Notes: generated by a model from the letters alone, not told the origin. Shown: positions 12,992 to 26,716, counted from the stretch's first letter. The stretch: 64,000 bases of DNA from Varroa destructor (GCF_002443255.2 NW_019211456.1:41245435-41309434); one strand, 5' to 3'. Program-made: numbers and translations.

Positions 12992-15900
12992 GTAAGCTAG
13001 CCACGAAAGCAATGATTTAGTTTGGAGCAATCAATAACCTAAGGACACTCATGAATATTAATTGTATTCGTTAATACACGACACAGAAAAAAAGCAACAG
13101 AAAGAAGATGCCGCGAGACGATAAGATCGAACGAAGCAGAAAAGGCTCCGAAGTCGGCCGAAAACCCACAGCATCATCCTATAAATCGAACTGAACGAGT
13201 ATGCAGCTGAATTTATCGCTATAGCATTAGCAGTAATAATAGTAGTAGTAATTATTGTTGTTATATAACGTTTTCAACTGGCGGACCATTGAATGAAGTC
13301 GTGGTAGATGAAAACCGAGCCACGAACACAATTCGTTCTGTGGGTTTCATCTACTGCCAGCTGGAGCACAGCAAAAATTTCAGCCACGTCTTCATTCGTG
13401 TCAAAATACTTCACTGTGACATCGCTAATATGAAAGCTTACTTACAGGCTGCTCACTCGACGCTTGTAAGTTCGATTTCGTATAGGGCGTAGGAAAAAAG
13501 TTGTGCGAGCACGAAGATCCGCCGAAGTAAAAATTTAGCCGGAATTTCCGCAAACGAAAGTTAACTTTGGGTGTAACCGTTGATGATATTTCTACTGTTA
13601 TGGTTGTTGTCGACTGAGAAAATATGGAAATACTACGTTTACAAGCAGCACCATACGGGTTCCGAACGAGTCTCATCGAGTTTTTTTCACTGTTTATAAT
13701 AGGCGCTAGGATACTGGCGAGACGAATTTCTACAAAAATGTATGGATTCTTAGCTATCTTTTCCCTTTTCTGGAACTAGAGCCTTACGGGAAAACCACAC
13801 ATGGGATCAAGTGGACCATTAGCTTCCCTAGTCATTGCAGCAGTTTATTAAATTGACTTACAGCATAACTTTTTTTTTCTTCGTTACCACATTTAACGAA
13901 TTTATAAGTTGAAACGTCTGCAGAATTTGGGCTGTGTATGTGGTTGCACACTTCACTCGTGAACCTGGGCGAGACCTAATCCAGGAAAACAGCCCCAAAG
14001 CTATGGACAACAATGAGGATTTAGGTCAAATAGGATTATTGAACAGACATTTCCTGGTCGAAACAAGATGTGCCTACGTCACGTCTGCACATGAGGATCA
14101 TCCATGCACAAGGATCTACATCTGAATAGTTTTAGTGATGCTCACGGCTCATAAAACTTCCTCCCGCTTTTTCTTCTTATTTATAATACTTGCTGGCCGA
14201 TCGCGTCTTGTCGAAGAAGTTATCGTATTTCTTCTTTTGTTGTTGATTTCGTTGCATTTCAGCCATCGTTATTATGAATACACGGTCGTGACATGACGGC
14301 GTTTTTTGTTACAAACTTTTTTCGGGTAAGTTATGCGATAATCGCAACAAATGTTGCCGTTCAGAAACGAAAAACAACATTTATTATTACTACTATTACT
14401 AATGGTGATGGTGCTAGTGCTGCTGTTGCTTCATCCACTTTTCTTATGTCGTATGTTCGCGCGCCGTGCTTTTTCAAACAGAAGTAGCAACGTGTACACG
14501 TACGTCGCAGCGCGACGGACGACCTGCCCCCCCCCCCCCCCCCCCTGTTGTTGTAGCTTAGGAAAGCCAAGCCGTGAATGTTAGCATACATCACCAACGA
14601 CGCCGCCGTTGTTGTTGCTCTTAGCGGCGGTGGCGGCGACTGGCAGTCTAGCAGGTTACGGCCGTGGCCGACCCGTAGGCCGCGACGACCGTTAGTTTCT
14701 ATTATCACTAGTGCAGTTGCGCTGTAATGGTTATTACTGTGTTCAGTTTGTTATTGCTGTTGCAGCTTTGGCTGCTGCCGCTGTTGAGAAGTGGCTGCAC
14801 GAGCGGCCCGCAGAGCTCCCTTGCCGGCCCGCCGGCCGCCCGCAGCAGCGACGGTGGTGGTAACAAACGGCTAACAACAGCAGCATGTCAATTCGATTCT
14901 ACCGCTCGTTAGCGAATGGCCTGATCGCTGGCAGGCTGTTGCGACAGGGTTCCCTTCAGTTCATTTACTTTCGATGCATCAATGAAATCGACCAGCTCTC
15001 ACCGTCTTCAGCCGGCAGCCAAAGAACTAGTCAGCCGATACTATACCACAGACATAACATTGCGCATCAACCTGCGCTACAGCTTTGCGCCATCAAAAAC
15101 AATTGCGGAGACGACTACAGTGACAACAAGATGGCGGCTGGCGGTACGGTCAATCTCCCGTTGTCTATCGGGTAGCTATCCGTGTGTGTTATGTAGATTG
15201 CTAACATTGCTGCTTTCATCTACGCTGCTACGGAAGCTGCTGCTGTTGTGACTGTGGAAAGCGGAACTGGCCGAGCGAAAGTAGCCAGCCAAAGGCGTAT
15301 ACGTATAAGCATCGTTGTTCTACGGAAGGTCATTTTTTCTCCAATTAAATCATTAAAATAATTTCCATAGCTCTATCCTCGTTCCACAAAGCTGAATCAC
15401 TACTGTGCAGATTATTTTTTCCTCATGTGTGGTTGTTACTACTGCTGTTATTTATCGAATGGTTTGCCCGCGTTCGTTCCGCTGTTATCTGATAGGGGCA
15501 CAGAGAATAAATGTGTGGGACGCAACGAAAGCACCAGACTTCATCTGTCTGTTCCCGGTGGTATATCAATGCCCTTGCAGAACGATATTGTTGTTATTGC
15601 CGTTTTATCAGAACGAACGACGAGTACAGAGCGGCTTCGGTGTTAGCAACAAACGGTCGAAACAACAGGCGACCGACTCTCACTAGGTTACGATAGCTTC
15701 AGCGGTGGCATCAGTACCCGTCAGACCCAACCAGATCCGCCATTGCTGTCGCTTCAGACACGTTTCGATCACGTTACGGACCATTACGGCTATTTAGCAG
15801 AATTATTTAGAATACAACAACAATAACACTGTTAGCGCCGCCGGTGACGACGAGGAAGAAGGCAATACACAGTACTCATCCGTTAACAGACGGATTCAGC

Positions 15901-16221
15901 ATGCAGCGAGCGTCGTAGCTTGAGACAACGATAGCCGTAGCGCTATCATGTACAGAGGGGTCAGCCCAGGCAACGAAAAAATTATTATTATTACACGATA
16001 GATCGTATAGAGCACAACGGCGGAGATGACGGCAAAGTTCCCAGCCAGATCGCGCGTTGTAGCTTGCCTGTCCAGCCGGCGCGGCAAAACCGCTGCGGCT
16101 CACAGTACGACGAATAAGTATCTCTGATCTAGCGCACAAAAGTCCCGCAGCTGCTACCGCAGGTGCCGTTCTGTAGAAATGGAAGGAACAATCAATTTCC
16201 CAAGAATATAAGGAAGCAGAG
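12992..16221. other. GC- and CAG-rich block ending in a strong donor
   Basis: No protein exon could be defined. From about 14.3 kb the DNA becomes richer in GC, CpG and GCT/CAG triplets, with many overlapping frames on both strands and a 19-base C run. The block ends at 16221 in CAGAG followed by GTAAGTCAG, an essentially consensus 5' splice site. The preceding 60 bases contain an in-frame TAA after the nearest ATG, so if this is an exon it is probably a non-coding 5' exon. An acceptor-like site at about 14263 precedes a 63-base segment with stops in all frames and a GTAAGT end, again non-coding at best. Confidence 0.35.
14527..14545. repeat. Poly-C run of 19 bases
   Basis: Nineteen consecutive C residues. 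On the minus strand this is G19, able to form G-quadruplexes; the C strand can form an i-motif. Long C homopolymers are rare compared with A or T runs and their length is prone to sequencing error. Confidence 0.9.
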
Positions 16222-16230
16222 GTAAGTCAG
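16222..16230 (+). other. Consensus-like 5' splice site
   Basis: GTAAGTCAG preceded by GCAGAG matches the animal splice donor consensus at nearly every position. It closes a GC-rich block, which would fit a non-coding first exon, but no matching acceptor or promoter is established. Confidence 0.3.
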
Positions 16231-18746
16231 AGAACAGCAGGGAAAAAAAACAACGACTACGAAAAGGATAAAACATTAATAATAATGAAAGTTAAGTAAT
16301 AAGCCGCCGCCGCTGCTGCTGCAGCTAAAAACGTCAGAAGCCGGCGTGGGCTGGGGACGGCTGTGGCGGCAAAACAAGCTTTGTACTAAAATACATCAAC
16401 CACTATATATACATATACACACTTATCTGGCAGGGTCTAACGCCGGCAGGCAGCGACGACAAGAACGACAACGCCATGATGCGATGCGATGCAATGCGAA
16501 GCAAGATGTTACCACGGCGACGCAGGCGCTACCGTTGCTGGTGGTAACGGGCCTTCTACCACCAATAACAACGGTTTGCTCTGTGGGAACATTTGACATG
16601 TCACCCTGCCCGCTAAATATATTTCGACTTTTGCATTTGGAACTGTCGTAGCGTTACATCAAACACACCCCGTCGTATTCTTCTACTGTAGCAGACGGCC
16701 AGTTGAGCCGAGAAAAGCCGGGGTGACCACGTAACGGGGAGCTGATCTCAAATTTGCTCTTGCCATTGGTGACGTTCGTCGAGATAGATACTATTGTTTG
16801 CTAGTGGTGCTGATCTGCTGACCAATCCATCCATTCAAACGATATGTGCTGCCCATTATGTGCCTAAACTTGATCGAAAGTGTTAATACATATGGTACGT
16901 AAGATAGAATCCAGGAACAGTACCCCAAAGCAGGGTGATTATATTCGCGTAGTATATGCCATTACGCACACCAGTCGTGAACACCTAATCATCTCATTAA
17001 AATAACGAAAAGAAGAAAATAAACGCAAGTAAAGAAAAGTAATATCAATTTCCCTGCTATAACTACTGGCTTCGTGGAATCTGCAATACCTCGCCGTATC
17101 ACAGGACCCCCGATTTTGCGAGTCGACAGTCTTCAATCCCAAGCTTGTCACTTTACGGCAAGCACCGAGAAACAAAAAAAACAACAAATTGAGGACCTCA
17201 TCCATTTGCTTGCGCCCAACTAGATTAGAACTGAAGGCCTTCTAATCCCAAGTTCCCGGTAAGTGTGTTAATATCATGTATACGTGTACGTATAATATAA
17301 ATGTGTATGTATATTCATTAATGTGATCTATAGACGCGTAGTAACCACATGTGAGATCGTCCTGGTTGTGGCACGTCCTCAATAATGTTAAGCTTTGAGA
17401 GTTAGCTAGGACAATTCGACCTCGCTCTAACGTTGTCTCCACTCTAGGCTGTCGCCTCAACAAAAAAAAAAGAAATTCACACTTATTTGCTTATTATAAG
17501 TTACCTGCCACTGTGTTGTCAGCCAACGACCGGATTCGTCACTGCTGTGGCCAGTAAGCTCCCGTAAGTACACCTAAGCACACATCTATAACTTACGAAC
17601 TAACCAATGTTTGCAGATTCTCACCGTGTTCCTGTTGCTGCTTGTTATTTGTCTTATGGTTTCCACGTTACAGCATGCAGCGTACAAACAAAATAAGAAA
17701 CGATGATAAGTACGACAGAAACACCGGGAAGGTATATATTCTTATGTTACTCTACATTTTAATGGAAGAACCGTTAGACCTCGTCGAGCGCATCGACTAA
17801 CCCAGGGGTTGACTTTCCGCATTGTGTCTTCTAACGGAGAAGCACTTCGTGTAGTTGGAGTCGTTGATCTTGGCTAGATTGTTTGCGAATTCGTCTCGCT
17901 AGCTGCTATACAGGAACACACATACGTATGTCATCTGCATGCAGCTCAACGCTAGTTTTCGACACCTGTAGACTTGTCTGTCTAACACTGTGCATGTATA
18001 CGCTCATTAGATAACGTTAATGGTATGACTCAGGAACAGAAAGAAGTGGCCATATGTTTAACCGACTTTTGCGTGTGAAGGGCGACAAAGCGTGATAGCG
18101 AAGGAATCAGTATTTCGGTAGTCACTTTTACATGAAGGCTGCGTTAGTAACTAGTTATTAGTTGGTCATAATGTGTCAGCAATCGCTTAGAACGGTTGTA
18201 ACAGATCACAGGGTGATTCGTTCTACGCGTTATGACAATGTATTCGTTTGAATATGGTAGGTAATAACTTCCATTGGAGATCATAGAGAGAGAGACCTTT
18301 ATTATGCAATTGTATGACAGATTCTCAACAGGCAGCAGACAAGGTACTCAATGGTGAATTGACTAACTAAAAGAAGAAAATGAAAATAGTTTATATGGGC
18401 AACAGATAGACTTGAGATGAATTGCCTGGAAGGCTCAGCAAATTGCAAACAAATGCTCTGGACTTGCCACCCACAAGTATCGTGACCTGTAACGACGCCT
18501 GGCAGAAAGTGGACCTGCTAAAGAAAAGTAACATGTAATGTTGTACAATATATTGATGCATTTGTCTTTATTCAGTGCGCTGATTTTACGCGTCCTCGTT
18601 TGCATTTTGGACAAAACTTCAGGAAACCAGTGGAAGAGAGCTGACAAATTAAAAACAACAGAAGATTAGAGAGAAAGTAAAAAAAATAACGCCCAACTGT
18701 TTATTGAATAATTCGATAAGAGTGTATTTGATGTTTCTTAGCCTGA

Positions 18747-18769
18747 GTCGTCGTCGTCGTCGTCGTCGT
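18747..18769. repeat. (GTC)7 tract
   Basis: Seven GTC/TCG units, CpG-rich, followed by GTT units. No coding context. Confidence 0.85.
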
Positions 18770-19181
18770 TGTTGGTCGGCCTAGTCATCATCAGATCCAA
18801 TCTAGAATCGGACGTGTCTGCTCCTGAACGGCGATGGCATCGGAAGGGTGCTCTTCGTACAGACGGATGAAAGAATAATCCTTAGTTGCCTATTGCTATT
18901 GACGTTGTGGCCATTGTGCCATTACTGCTACTGTTTTTCGCGGCACCGTTGAAGCTCTTCTGAAATGTTGGCGCTGTTACTGTTATTATTGCTATATTCT
19001 GTTAACGCTGTTCGAGGTATTGTTTTTGGGGCTAGATTATAATATTCCGTTTCTATAGCTTCTTCCGGAGCATTTGACTGACGGCAGCCATTCCACTTCG
19101 GCCCAAGCCGCTGTATTCATACTCTATCAAATTCTGATATAGCTATAAGCTTTTATTGCGGTATAGATATATGTATATATA

Positions 19182-19205
19182 CATGGCAATATAATTATTG
19201 CCATG
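19182..19205. repeat. 9-bp inverted repeat with 6-nt loop
   Basis: CATGGCAAT and ATTGCCATG are exact reverse complements separated by ATAATT. Immediately upstream is a short TA-rich run. Small hairpin of unknown significance. Confidence 0.75.
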
Positions 19206-20920
19206 ACGCTGCTGCTGTGGCTACGGTGGTGGGTTACGTGGTGTTGCCGTTGATCTACTGATAGCCAGCATCTCAGCGGCAGTAGCTGTGGCAGCAGATG
19301 CAGAAGCTGACAGAAGAACGGTCGACTAAGTGTTCGATGCGGCTTTTTTTCTGTTGTTATTGAATCTGTGTTGCTGCCCGATCATTGCGTGTCCGTCTAT
19401 CGACGTTAGCCGCCTTGCGGTTTCGCAGAAGGAGTCAAACAACTTTCGTATCGCAACAGCAGCCAGCATCCGCTTGTGATACTCGTTCGTGTCAGATTCG
19501 CCGCGCAACAGGCGTTTGGCAGCAGACGATGTTAAAAATAGATCCGCTGAAATAAGCATTATGGGTCGAGATGGTAAAGTGACGGGCGAGAAAAAAGTCG
19601 TTGACAGGCCGGACAAAGCCAGAGGAAATGTGTGGACGAATGCCGTTCGCATTGATAACCTTTTTACACATAACTATCATAAGTTGAATGTGTCTAGAAA
19701 CCGTAAGATAAGTTTTACGTTTTTAGAGGACCTAGTGAACTGTTAGCTTCGACACTAGATGGATCCCATCTATAAATATGACTGTATAAATTAGGATTCC
19801 GCCTTCAGAAAAGCTAATTGAGCTATACAAGTGGTAAAATTTCAGCTCATGATCGTATTAGATCGCGTTGAGAATACTGTTTCAATAGGAGAAAATAATT
19901 CAAATTGTAGATACTGTTACGTTTTACGCTATCAACTAATTTTTGACTGTAACTTGGACGTTTTACTATAAATAACGTAAATTGAGCAAATGTTGGCATC
20001 CATCCACGGAACAATGGCGCCCAGGTCTTGTCCAAGAAGACGCTAAACCTCTTTGAACAAAAACGGTAATCTATGAGAGTTGCAATCAACATCACGCTAG
20101 TATACTTTGCTAGTCTACAAAAGGTCTAGAAGATTGTTTAGCATAAACAGCTACAAATCCAAAGATAGGTTTGACTGTTAGTCAGAGTGCGTACTGATGC
20201 CATGTCGTGCCCACTTTTTAGGCGCATATTCTAAAAGCTAAGTGAAATACGGGGTTTCGTATTAGAAAAATTCGTGTACACGTGGCAGTCAACTCGTCGA
20301 AACCTAGATGATAACTAATCAGCGCAGAAAGTAACTTGAACAGCGTTACGTTTAACTGCAAAATAAGTTCGTCATTATAGAAGTTCCACAATAAGCCATT
20401 CAATTGGGATAACGAACGAAGCGTTACTTGAATTCGTGCAAAGCTATCTGCCTACCATCGCACTATCAAGCATATACCCCTTATGACATAAAAATAGCCC
20501 ACAGCGACAGCAAATACTTTATGGTAGTGGTATTATCTCAAATCGCAGTGACATAATATGTCTTTAATTATCTTTTACCTCTCGGTCAATGGCAGACGAT
20601 TAGGGATAGCCGATCAGGCCACCGACACTAAGCTCGACTAGAAACCCAAAAGGCTCATATAAAACCAGTTGTGTATCTATGACTGAGTGGAGCATTTTCG
20701 CTTTAGCATTAAAGCGTTCATCCATGTGTGATACAGGGCCCTGTCAGTGCATAACGGCATTCTGTTCGTTGCCAGTTTCAGCCGGAAGAGATTCGGGAAA
20801 TGACCGCCACGCAGGCTAAGTACAATATTTTTACATCATGTTAATATGTAATATTTCAATTAGCATAAAATAAAGGCGGGTCGTCATAATTCTCGTCTCT
20901 CATCCGATCGAGGAAACCGC

Positions 20921-20935
20921 TTTTTTTTTTTTTTT
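20921..20935. repeat. Poly-T run of 15 bases
   Basis: Fifteen consecutive T residues. It is not followed closely by AG in the way a splice acceptor would be. Confidence 0.85.
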
Positions 20936-22246
20936 CTAATAAATTCAATAAATAACGAAACACATTAATAACAACGATAAACGGAGCTAGTCGCCGCCAA
21001 ATGCAGTTGTTTTACAAAACCTCTTTTACAATAAATAGTAATAGACAGAATGTGGACGTTCACGATGCCATTTGTGTTACATTCAAGGTGAATTTGATAA
21101 AACGCCATTACTTACAATGTCTATGTGATATTGTTTGCAAGTTTATGTCTAACCCTATTAAATTATAATAATGGCTGCTATAGAAATTGCAGTAATCGTT
21201 AATAGGAAGGAATAACAATGATTGCCCCCAGCGCACCGATGAGTCAACAAAGTAAATTTTAAACTGCATTTTGCAGTGGCAGTTTCGTGATGCAGTTGGC
21301 ACCGCAATTGATTATTAGGTAGATACAGTCTGTATGAATGTAAGCACTCGCCGGTGTCGTCCACTGAGCCCACTCAGGCGGTCTTGACGGCCAGCAGCAC
21401 CGCTCGTAAAATATTTTGTGTCTTAATAAGAGAAGTTGTATTTTAATCAGAAAATGGAAATGCAAATCCGTCAAACAGAGACCGTTAAAGCCGAATTTGG
21501 ACATTTATATCGTTTTGAGTAAATAGGCTCTAATGGTTGCTGTGTGTGCCGTTTGTCCAACCGCGCTCGAACCTATTTATTCACCGATCCTATAGGATCC
21601 TGTTCCATACTTAATTTTCGCTGTACATTTAGCCGGCAGTAACTAATATTCGGGCTAGTAAACGAAAAAAATATTTTCTGGCGCGAAAAATCACAGTGAC
21701 AGTCGAATATATTGGCAAGTGGTAAGAAGCTAGACAAACTCGTTTGTGGCATTTATTTTTACATCTTTATAACTTATTACGTACACCTTGAATACATGAA
21801 AATAAGGAGAATAAGTTCACTTTCAATAGAAAGAGAGCGTGATTGTATTCGATCGCCGTCACCTGCTACTACTGTTGCTGTCGCTTTCGTTAGCAGTACT
21901 GTGATTGATTTTTCCTTATGTCTCGGCGTCTTACTTTGTTGACTAAACGCCGACGCAATTTACTCTTTGCTCGAGTCACTTTCAGCATCGGTATGCTTTT
22001 CCGTTTTAGTTATCTTCTTCAATGACGTTTCGGCCGACTGATTCTTCGTTCCTGAGGACTCGAATCACTTCGGTGCCGCTGCTCCTGTTACGTCGGACAG
22101 CGGCGTTCTGTGCGCAACAAGACGCTAACAGTACGGCCGATTTCCGCTTCGCCAGCATCAGCATGTTTTCCGATGTAGAAGTTCTTCGTCAAAGAGCGAC
22201 AGTTCTATCCTGTGTGCCTCCTCCATCCTCCATTTCTCTCTCGCTC

Positions 22247-22268
22247 TATATATATATATATATATATA
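22247..22268. repeat. (TA)11 microsatellite
   Basis: Eleven TA units preceded by a CT-rich stretch. It lies inside a chance open frame that is not supported as coding. Confidence 0.9.
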
Positions 22269-25200
22269 CGTATATAAATTCTGTCTTTCTTTTTCTTTCC
22301 TCGATCGAAGCGTTGAACCAATGTGCATCACATATTTCTCCACCGTTTAGCCCTTCCTGCCTATACACCAAACGTCTCCTCGAAACCCATAGTCCTTGAA
22401 ACCTACAGTTAATGCTTTAGCTTGTGATGATGGACATAGCGATCACTGCTGCTGCCGCCGGAGGCTTCTCTGTCAATTTTCTTTTCTTGAGTTTTGCAGC
22501 GATAGCCTACATATTTTTGCTGGCTGAAGAGATGCGGCGATGGCAGCAATGACACCGAGCTGGAGGCACGGACAGGTAGTAGCATCTATGTTCGCCATGA
22601 TAGACCTAGCTAGCACTGGCTCAGACAACAGTAGAAGAATTATTCGTGAGTCATCATGACTAGAGTGTTATCGGGCTATAACCTGAAGCCATCGAAAACT
22701 GCCGATCGCCTCTTCGGCTCGGGTTGGCGCTGTTACTGCAGCCACTAACCAACGTCGCCGCTGTAACCCCTGAGACTTCTGGTGCTGTTCATGTTTCATT
22801 CGGGTCATTCTTTTCATTTCCTACTTCTGCTCTTGGCTCGTCCCATTCTTGACGAAGAAACTGGCTCTTCGGCTGGCCTTCACCCTCTCGGATTTAAATC
22901 TTAAAGCCCACCTTAACCCAGATGGTTAAATGCCCCGGGGGAGGGAGGGTTGTGAAGGGAGACAAGGAGAGCAAACCAGAGAGGGAACGAGAAAGCGAGA
23001 AAAAGATGCGGCCGTGTTAGAAGACCGTTAGCATCCTAACAGCCATAGCAGCATCACCGGACGAAGATCCAAGCAGTCGTCAAAGGAGGTCGTCAGTCCC
23101 GCTAAACCCAGTTTTCTTGTCTTGTCTAACACAGCTGTTGTTCTGATTCTACTAGTTGTGGGATGGTGTTGCCTTTTCTCGGATGCACTCTGCTTCGGGA
23201 AGAATGTGGGTCGAGCCGTGCGACTTGCTGTGGGAGGGTAGCAAACATTATTACGATCAGACTTGGCTTGTTCAGCTTCACTTGTATAGAGCGATAACCT
23301 GAGACAAAGGATCGTTCTAGATTGTCCTTTTTTGTTCAAAAAAACCTTCTAATTCTTTGTTACTGGGGCAAACGAACGTTATGAATACATTTCTGGATAG
23401 AGCGGCCGTCGTCGTCACCGTCTGCGAACAACTCATCGCGGACGTGGTGACTTGAGAGTGGAGTCTGTGTGTATGCTAAAGGACCATGTCATGAACCATG
23501 ATATGTAGGAAACTGGCCGAGCTGATTCTTTTGCTTAAGCCACCTTCTTTTTTGTTTGGTTCGGCTTGACCAAATATCGACGGGGCAACTAATGGTGGAT
23601 GGATGGAGCAATCGCGACTGCCCTTTAGCCAATAGATGCCTCTTTGTCCTTTCCCTATTTCTCCTAGTGCTGCTTTTACCGCTCAGTTCAGGCCGTCAGC
23701 GTCTGTTTTGTATAACATGCTGCCTGCGTTGATAGATCAGCGAAGGGAACATCGGCCAAGAATGAGGCTGACCAAATACTCAAGTCTTTTGTCAGCCCTA
23801 AATTCAGTGAACTGCAATAAATACAGTAGATTTAGAAGTACCCTTCCCGTTCATAGTTACGCCAGCCAACAATTTTGCACAGCGTTATGCATTTCACATA
23901 TACAGATACTAATTAAAAGCGCTCATTTGTTGCTGCACACAGACTTCAATTAGGATCGTGTCCCTGCTGCTGGTTTAGAAGCTGAGCTAGGCTGGAAGGG
24001 TTCAGTAGCGACGCTTACAAAACCAGTTCTGATACGGCTTTTCTGTTAGGATGCTTGCTTAGTTCCTGCACATATTATTATACCTGAAATTAAAAAGTAG
24101 TTGTAAATGCCTTAAAAGGGGCAGTGGGTCTAAGCCCGCGCTTAGAACTGACCACGTTCAAAAGACATAACGAGGTCGATACGTTTTTTTGTCACCCTCC
24201 CTAGTTATTGTTGCGCACCTAAATTCTTTCACCACTATAGTTCTATACTACTGGATAAATACCGTATAAATCGAAAGTGTTACTACTTTACATGAACATT
24301 TTCGGTTCATTTGGACAGCCCTCTTTCTCAAATGTGCATATATACTGAGATTTGCTACGAAAAAGTCACGGGACTTTAAACAACTGGCATTTAAGGCTAA
24401 CCAAGAGTAGACAGGTCGTACGCAGGACAAATTTGTTATTTTCAGTATTGTCGCAAATGGTATCAAGATCTTATTCGTCGGGATTGCCCCCATAGGTTTG
24501 ACGGACCAAAAGCCGTCATCAGCTGCAAAGGGAATTTGTTTCCTTGACTTGCTGTGGGACTCGTAAATCGACCGCAAGCATATCCGCATGGCGACTATTA
24601 ACAAGTCTTACGAAATGGGTTTATCTTCTTGACGGCCCCTAATCGTTACAACTGGCTACATGGACCTGGAATTTTCTATGCCTGTGCACCCCCAACCAAC
24701 GGCAGCACTAAGACACCTAGAAACAAAGATTACTATTATGTCTTCTAAGCTTATCCGTAGATATTAAGCTTAGCTACATCCTATTCAGATATCAATATAT
24801 AATTTCGTTTAATAAGGCGTTTATTTTCTAGTTTCCAGTAGTATTTCTAAACTAGTCGTCACCTGTAAAATGCTCAGTCGACCTAGCCATTAGGTGAACG
24901 ATCCTGTTTGACGTCGATCTACAGCACCCTTTTGTGCCAAAAAAGATTTCATTAATTATAGTATAATTAGTTACTACTCTTATTTTCTCCTATCAAGTAG
25001 TTTAATTGATTATTATTGAATTAGGATTTCAGTAATGCTTTGCCTCATGCAAAGTTTAGCATCTAAACGGGAAAAAAATTGATCGCAACGAAAATCGAAG
25101 CCCTCATTGATCCTTGATGTCGTCTGCGTTAAACGTATTGATAAAGAAAACGTGCACATATTATTCGCAATAAGATGTCGTAACCTGAAGTAGATTATTT

Positions 25201-25880
25201 AGAGTTTGTGATCGTCACTAGCGAAAACTATAAGCTGTGGCAACAGTGCAGGTCTATCAAGCAATGGGGGCCACGCTCGAACTACGAGGCTGCAGGAATA
25301 ACGAGAACACTAGTCTAAATCTGGGTCGACGACAATGACAACAAACACATCCACAACAGCGACATTAAAGGCAGTAACAGTATGCAAGAGCTATTGCAAC
25401 AAGAGTCCTAATAGAACACTGCGATATTTCGCGCTGCACCACATGGTATGATTAGACAGCTTTGTTTCTTGACCCTGGGTGTTGCATCCATCTAAATAGA
25501 CAAGCACACAGAGAGATGGGCCTTGGCATACAGAAAGACAGTAACAGGCTTGAGAAAGTCAACAAGGGCCACGGGCTGGCCAGATAGGTAATACAGAACA
25601 GACACAGTTATGTCTCAGGCGGGCACAATCAGAAGTAGCATATCAAAACGATAAGCAAGTAACTAGCTTCCTTCCTCGGAACCGGGTCGACTCCAATGAG
25701 GATCTAACGAGGGCAACGAAATGCAGATAGTTCGACGATATAAACGAATAGTTTCTAAAGTATTAGGCTACATTGAGGGCACTTCGCTCGATGACAGCTA
25801 AGGAAGGAGCGTCAATAGACCGCTAGTGAATGTGACCACAATCGAATATGGAGGAACGAAATAGATTTCGAAAAGCAGTA

Positions 25881-25936
25881 TTACATACAGCAGCCGAGCT
25901 CGTGGCAGGCAAAACGAGCTCGGCTGCTGTATGTAA
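25881..25936. repeat. Perfect 23-bp stem-loop with 10-nt loop
   Basis: Arms 25881-25903 and 25914-25936 are exact reverse complements over 23 bases, separated by GGCAGGCAAA. The arm is mixed sequence (starts TTACATACAG, ends GAGCTCGT), so this is not a microsatellite effect. A transcript would fold into a fully paired hairpin of 56 nt. Metazoan pre-miRNAs are about this size but usually carry mismatches and a longer stem, and the mature strand matches none of the conserved miRNAs I could recall. Alternatives are a young inverted duplication from template switching, or the end of a small foldback element. Confidence 0.85.
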
Positions 25937-26621
25937 GCATGGGAATAATATTAGAATTTAATAGATCGACTGCGCAAAAAGGCGCCAAAAAGTAGTTCCC
26001 GTTTGTCTGCAAGCGAATGGACGCTTTTGGAATTACTTCATTACGTATAGTAGAACACAACGTCATCTTTATTCGATCGAGCCAAGAACACGAGATTAAT
26101 CAATTCTGGTTTTTGAAAACACTCCAAGACGTGAAAAACCGCCCTTATGGAGAGTAATAGTCGTTAAGTATACGGGGCAAGCATACCAGATCATATCGAA
26201 TACATTGTTGGCAGAAGGGTGATCAGAAACGATGGACGCATTTTCGAGAGTAAAAGCGGCAAAATTACATATGTTGATTTTTGTTCTTTTTGAGACATTA
26301 CGAGCTGCTCGCCACGATGGCCATTGCCATAGGCGGTATGATGACGTTTGGAGAGCGAGAGTCAAATCTAAGAGAAAAAGAAAGAGGCGACGTGAAGAGC
26401 AACTCAAATTGCCGAGATGACCTTGGCGTCAGCTTTAAGCAGACGAAGCGAAGCGCCCAGCAACAGACGCGAGTGGCTGTGGACTATTCGACATTAAACA
26501 CTACCGCGGCTGATAACAATACTGATGGCTTTTGTAGAAGTTAATATTTGTTTACACACGTGCTCCTATGAAGCATCACTGATCTTCACGATACCTGCTA
26601 ATTATCTTACTTTACACTCAG
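25937..26621. other. Sequence upstream of terminal exon, probably intron
   Basis: No supported exon. Two overlapping plus-strand frames and one minus-strand frame at 26.1-26.5 kb are of chance length. The last 30 bases before 26622 form a pyrimidine-leaning acceptor. Confidence 0.4.
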
Positions 26622-26716
26622 GCAATAATCCTTCTGAGAAAGAACGGCTTATGCGCTGCAAAGGTGAACTCAAACGACTGAAATTGGAAATTCACGAGCT
26701 TATGAAAGATGTATAG
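26622..26716 (+). CDS. Probable 3' terminal coding exon, charged helical C-terminus
   Basis: The acceptor TTATCTTACTTTACACTCAG ends at 26621. The exon begins in phase 1 (the first base of the split codon lies in the previous exon) and reads about 31 codons to TAG at 26714. The peptide starts with Asn-Asn-Pro-Ser, then Glu-Lys-Glu-Arg-Leu-Met-Arg-Cys-Lys, and continues with Leu-Lys-Arg-Leu-Lys-Leu-Glu-Ile-His-Glu-Leu to end Met-Lys-Asp-Val. Leu and Ile spaced by charged residues suggest an amphipathic helix or coiled coil. An AATAAA lies 20 bases after the stop, so the 3' UTR would be very short. Acceptor, clean frame, stop and poly(A) signal within 130 bases make this the best single exon in the window. 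I do not recognise the protein, and its upstream exons were not found; they may lie in the preceding kilobases across large introns or outside the window. Confidence 0.45.

Larger units (their letters stand above)
16231..25880. other. Non-genic stretch with microsatellites
   Basis: No supported exon in 9.6 kb. Open frames of 85-125 codons near 19.3-19.7, 22.0-22.4, 23.0-23.9 and 24.2-24.6 kb are within chance length, and their translations are unrecognised. The 19.33-19.65 kb minus-strand frame reads most like protein, but it lacks flanking splice or poly(A) signals. The stretch otherwise holds a (GTC)n run, T and TA runs and a small inverted repeat. Confidence 0.5.

Noticed and set aside
19326..19652. 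Protein-like minus-strand frame of 108 codons
   Set aside because: Its length is within chance, an overlapping plus-strand frame looks equally plausible, and no acceptor, donor or poly(A) signal flanks it.
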